This document shows, piece by piece, positions 5,506 through 7,958 of a stretch of 7,958 bases of DNA. This DNA is from an uncultured Clostridia bacterium (GTDB taxonomy: Bacteria > Bacillota > Clostridia > UBA1381): positions 17,479-25,436 of the forward strand of contig CAJTPP010000035.1 of the NCBI GenBank assembly GCA_910578235.1, read 5' to 3'. The notes below the pieces were generated by a model. The model saw only the letters and a program-made list of their open reading frames with translations, had not been told where the DNA came from and ran no database searches. Made by a program: the position numbers and the translations under genes. Numbering within the stretch: position 1 is the stretch's first letter; each line of letters starts with the position of its first letter.

Positions 5506-6609
5506 TCAGTCCATGTAGCCTTTTGCGGTCAGAAGTTCTGCAAGAAGTACCGCGCCGCCGGCCGCTCCGCGAAGTGTGTTATGGCTCATTGAAACCATTT
5601 TATAATCATACTGAGCGGACTCGCGCAGACGTCCGCAGGAAATTGCCATTCCGCCGTCAATTTCACGCACTGTCTTAATCTGAGGCTGGTCAGGCTCATC
5701 CTTTTCGGTATACACATGTATAAACTGCTTCGGAGCGTGCGGGAGGTTCAGCTTCTGAGGCTCGCCCGAATATTCAGTCCACATTTTTTCAATTTCTTCT
5801 ATTGAAGGCTTATTTGCGCTATCCTTAAATGAGAAGAAAATAGCCGCCGTATGTCCGTTTGACACGGGAACCCTGTATGTCTGGCACTCAATTGAAAGAG
5901 CGTCTGACGGAACAATTTCCTTACCCTCAATTTTGCCAAGTACCTTATTAGGCTCAACTTCAGACTTCATTTCCTCACCGCCGATATACGGAATAAGATT
6001 GTCAACCATTTCAGGCCATGTTTCAAAGGTTTTTCCCGCACCGGAAATTGCCTGATATGTTGTCACAAGAGCATGGTCAATAGGATATTTCATATTAACT
6101 ACAGCCATTGCGGGAAGATATGACTGCAATGAGCAATTTGATTTAACCGCGATAAATCCTCTCTTTGTGCCAAATCTTTCACGCTGAGCCGGTATAATAT
6201 CAATATGCTGAGGATTGATTTCAGGAATTATCATAGGAACATCGGGAGTATGACGGTGAGCTGAATTATTTGAAACAACCGGACATTCAGCTTTCGCGTA
6301 TCTTTCCTCAAGAGCCTTTATTTCATCCTTTTTCATGTCAACAGCGCAGAAAACAAAATCAACCTTTTTCGCAATTTCCTCAACATCCTCTGTAGCGTTC
6401 ATAACTACCATATCGGCTACCGATGCCGGAATTTCCTCGTCCATAGCCCATTTCGCGCCTACCGCGTCCTTATACGCTTTGCCCGCGCTTCTCGGTGAAG
6501 CGGCAAGAACCTCTATCGTATACCAAGGATGATCATGCAGAAGCGTTATAAAACGCTGTCCGACCATGCCTGTAGCTCCTATAATACCTATTTTGTAATT
6601 GTTTTTCAT
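5506..6609 (-). CDS. asd: Aspartate-semialdehyde dehydrogenase, archaeal/fungal-type
   Basis: Reduces aspartyl phosphate to aspartate semialdehyde with NADPH, the branch point to diaminopimelate/lysine and to homoserine, threonine and methionine. The 367 residues show GATGMVGQ at 11-18 (cofactor binding), SNNSAHRH at 113-120, the catalytic Cys159 in KSNCS, GAGKTF at 190-195 and the catalytic His253 in SNGHTAA. The length and the KSNCS context resemble the archaeal/fungal branch of Asd, also common in Clostridia, rather than the E. coli form. The ATG at 6609 is 7 bases after AAGGAG. It is the first gene of the operon, with the lysine riboswitch and its terminator in the leader. No aspartokinase gene is in the operon. 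Confidence 0.96.
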   Translation of the reverse strand: MKNNYKIGIIGATGMVGQRFITLLHDHPWYTIEVLAASPRSAGKAYKDAVGAKWAMDEEIPASVADMVVMNATEDVEEIAKKVDFVFCAVDMKKDEIKALEERYAKAECPVVSNNSAHRHTPDVPMIIPEINPQHIDIIPAQRERFGTKRGFIAVKSNCSLQSYLPAMAVVNMKYPIDHALVTTYQAISGAGKTFETWPEMVDNLIPYIGGEEMKSEVEPNKVLGKIEGKEIVPSDALSIECQTYRVPVSNGHTAAIFFSFKDSANKPSIEEIEKMWTEYSGEPQKLNLPHAPKQFIHVYTEKDEPDQPQIKTVREIDGGMAISCGRLRESAQYDYKMVSMSHNTLRGAAGGAVLLAELLTAKGYMD

Positions 6610-6628
6610 TTTAAATCTCCTTTTTTGT

Positions 6629-6666
6629 TAAAAAAACAGACAGTAGTCAGAAACTACTGCCATGTT
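6629..6666 (-). terminator. Riboswitch-controlled attenuator terminator before asd
   Basis: On the - strand GGCAGTAG and CTACTGTC pair (one G-U) around the loop TTTCTGA. After a bulged T, AAACA/TGTTT continues the stem. A run of T follows at 6636-6630, only about 20 bases before the asd start. An alternative pairing of GCTGTTT at 6683-6677 with AAACATGGC would use the 5' arm of this hairpin and the 3' end of riboswitch P1. This fits an antiterminator formed when lysine is absent. Confidence 0.88.
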
Positions 6667-6680
6667 TGCTAAACCAAAAC

Positions 6681-6850
6681 AGCGATAGCTCCCCACCTTA
6701 CGATGACAGTCATACCGCTCTTAACGGCATGCCCAGCAGAAATACGCGCAGTCATATCAAAGCTTCGGCGTCTTATCCTTTCGGCGTATATCATTGGTAA
6801 CTGCATACCTCTATACGTTTACTCTTATAAAAACGCACCTCTATCTTGCT
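6681..6850 (-). promoter_or_regulatory. Lysine riboswitch (L box)
   Basis: On the - strand the conserved L-box elements appear in order: AGATAGAGGTGCG at the 5' side (6847-6835), AGAGTA, GCCGAAAGG followed by GACGCCGAAGC, TTCTGCTGGGCATGCC, GACTGTCA, and GTGGGGAGCTATC at the 3' side. P1 pairs GATAG (6845-6841) with CTATC (6688-6684), and AGC/GCT beyond two bulged A. Length and order match the lysine aptamer class. The neighbours, asd-dapA-dapB, are its standard targets. Lysine binding should stabilise P1, free the terminator arm and stop transcription before asd. Confidence 0.96.
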
Positions 6851-6870
6851 TTTTATATATTATTAATATT

Positions 6871-6899
6871 ATACTACCACTATTCATATTATGTGTCAA
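6871..6899 (-). promoter_or_regulatory. Promoter of the asd-dapA-dapB operon
   Basis: On the - strand a perfect TTGACA (6899-6894), a 17-base spacer and TAGTAT (6876-6871) preceded by TG one base upstream, an extended -10. The start of transcription near 6864 would leave about 14 bases before the riboswitch P1 stem. The -35 box is 33 bases after the stop codon of the CAP protein gene. Confidence 0.8.
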
Positions 6900-6931
6900 T
6901 AGTAAAAATATTATTTTTTTGTTACATTAAA

Positions 6932-7738
6932 TCATTTAAACCTCGCAAATTCCTGCGCCCAGTAAATGCCGTAATCTCCGCCCCTCATAACACTTACTCC
7001 GAGATATTTAAACGCCGGATTTAATATATTTTTTCTGTGCCCCTCCGACTCCATCCATGACTGTACGGCAGCTTCGGGAGAATACTGTCCCGCGGCAATA
7101 TTTTCACCCGCCATCATATAGGATATACCTGCTTCTTTCATTCTGTCAAAGGGCGTTTTACCGTCGGGATTATTGTGCGAGAAAAAACCGCGGTCTATCA
7201 TATCCCTGCAATGCGCTTGCGCGAGATCGGCAAGCGCATTATCCCATTTGAGCGGCTCCAGACCGTTTTTGCCGCGCTCGTTATTTGTAAGAACAAGCAC
7301 CTGATTTGCCCAGCTTTCAAAATCGCTTTCCCGGGCTGTGATTGTGACAGTCCGCGTGTTTCCGTCCCAGTCAACCGCAGCTCCGGCCGCCTCGGAAACA
7401 GCGCGCAGTGGCACAAGCGTAAAATCATTATAAATAACCGGCGGAGTATTTAGTTCTATAATATCATCGTTTACATACATTACAGGCCTGTCGATAAATA
7501 AAGTAATTACCGTATCTTCTTTTTGAGCGGTTACGCGTTTTTCGTCCTCAAACCACTGTACCGCCATATCAAGCTTTTCAAAAATCGCCCGAAACGGTAT
7601 GAGAGTGGAGTCATTCTGTAATACAGGCTCCTGTTCAAATGACATCGGAGAACCGTTAAGAATAACTGTAATTCCATCCGCAAAAACGGTTATTTGTATA
7701 CATAATATGATAAAAATAGAAATTATTAGCTTTTTCAT
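6932..7738 (-). CDS. Secreted protein with copper-amine-oxidase-like N-domain and CAP/SCP domain
   Basis: 268 residues. Residues 1-20 are a signal peptide (KK, hydrophobic core, cleavage likely after VFA), so the protein is exported. Residues 25-135 are two repeats of the copper-amine-oxidase N-terminal-like fold (IPFRAIFEKL and VPLRAVSEAAG mark them), a module found on many clostridial exported proteins and thought to bind the cell envelope; it carries no oxidase activity. Residues 143-266 are a CAP domain of the bacterial YkwD type: FSHNNPDG with His188, GENIAAG with Glu212, SEGHRKNILNP with His234, and YWAQEF at 259-264. The conserved cavity residues are present. The function of bacterial CAP domains is mostly unknown. 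The ATG at 7738 is 9 bases after AAGGA. No terminator follows the TGA stop, so some transcripts may run into the lysine leader. Confidence 0.9.
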   Translation of the reverse strand: MKKLIISIFIILCIQITVFADGITVILNGSPMSFEQEPVLQNDSTLIPFRAIFEKLDMAVQWFEDEKRVTAQKEDTVITLFIDRPVMYVNDDIIELNTPPVIYNDFTLVPLRAVSEAAGAAVDWDGNTRTVTITARESDFESWANQVLVLTNNERGKNGLEPLKWDNALADLAQAHCRDMIDRGFFSHNNPDGKTPFDRMKEAGISYMMAGENIAAGQYSPEAAVQSWMESEGHRKNILNPAFKYLGVSVMRGGDYGIYWAQEFARFK

Positions 7739-7778
7739 AATATTAGTTCCTTATTTACTCAAAAAAGTATTTTCTTTT

Positions 7779-7807
7779 ATTATACAACAAATATTCTTTT
7801 AAAACAA
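7779..7807 (-). promoter_or_regulatory. Probable promoter of the CAP protein gene
   Basis: On the - strand a perfect TATAAT (7784-7779) with TTGTTT 17 bases upstream (7807-7802), a weak -35 box. It lies about 40 bases before the start codon and is back to back with the tRNA promoter. Confidence 0.5.
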
Positions 7808-7831
7808 GAAGAAAAATTTATAACATCAGTA

Positions 7832-7860
7832 TTGACAAACACTTTTGGATATAATATAAT
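7832..7860 (+). promoter_or_regulatory. Consensus promoter of the tRNA gene
   Basis: Perfect TTGACA (7832-7837), a 17-base spacer and perfect TATAAT (7855-7860); a second TATAAT overlaps it at 7850-7855. The transcript start near 7867 leaves an AT-rich leader of about 58 bases before the tRNA. Confidence 0.85.
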
Positions 7861-7924
7861 ATTATAGTTGCATATGATATATTGAAATATATTGGTAATA
7901 TATTTAATATATATTTGTAAAAAT

Positions 7925-7958
7925 GCTGACGTAGCTCAGTAGGCAGAGCACTTCATTG
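7925..7958 (+). tRNA. tRNA, 5' part only, probably tRNA-Thr(GGU)
   Basis: GCTGACG (7925-7931) is the acceptor 5' strand, followed by TA at positions 8-9. The D-arm GCTC / GAGC (7934-7937 and 7946-7949) encloses the loop AGTAGGCA with the conserved GG. A at position 26 and the anticodon 5' strand CTTCA come next, then TT and the first anticodon base G at 7958, the window end. An anticodon starting with G, with this acceptor and CTTCATT, is what clostridial tRNA-Thr(GGU) shows. The identity is inferred because the rest of the anticodon is missing. Confidence 0.85.

Noticed and set aside
6703..6930. Open frames on the + strand across 6703-7024
   Set aside because: They lie over the lysine riboswitch and its promoter on the other strand; no ribosome binding site and no recognisable protein.

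Overview
The window looks like chromosome of an anaerobic, endospore-forming Bacillota of the class Clostridia. The evidence is the 3' end of a spore-maturation gene (spmB), a lysine riboswitch with a transcription terminator, strong AAGGAG ribosome binding sites, AT-rich intergenic DNA with consensus SigA-type promoters, and a secreted protein joining a copper-amine-oxidase-like N-domain to a CAP domain. The genus cannot be fixed from this sequence.

Left part (1-3140, + strand): the end of spmB, then a strong promoter and a three-gene glycolytic operon, pgk - SGNH/GDSL hydrolase - tpiA, closed by an intrinsic terminator. Pgk and TpiA are complete with all catalytic residues. The hydrolase between them is an unexpected passenger, joined to both neighbours by gaps of about 15 bases.

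Middle part (3141-3805): about 660 bases without a protein gene, between the convergent tpiA and dapB ends, but far from empty. It holds a consensus + strand promoter followed by a folded RNA candidate. It also holds, on the - strand, two tandem paralogous units of 207-base period, each with its own promoter (TTTACA, 17 bases, TATAAT with a TG extension), a rod-like RNA of about 162 nt and its own GC-rich terminator. The long stems of the two units differ in sequence but remain paired, while an apical loop and the 3' tail are conserved. This is the most interesting part of the window and looks like a pair of small RNA genes of a family I do not recognise. A bidirectional terminator separates it from dapB.

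Right part (3806-6931, - strand): the operon asd-dapA-dapB, the early steps of the diaminopimelate/lysine pathway from aspartyl phosphate to tetrahydrodipicolinate. A promoter, a full lysine riboswitch (L box) and an attenuator terminator precede it, so lysine should shut it off. Since dipicolinate for spores also branches from this pathway, the operon would serve protein synthesis, cell wall and spore needs.

Far right (6932-7958): a secreted CAP-domain protein on the - strand with its own promoter, then a divergent consensus promoter and the first 34 bases of a tRNA gene, probably tRNA-Thr(GGU), cut by the window edge.
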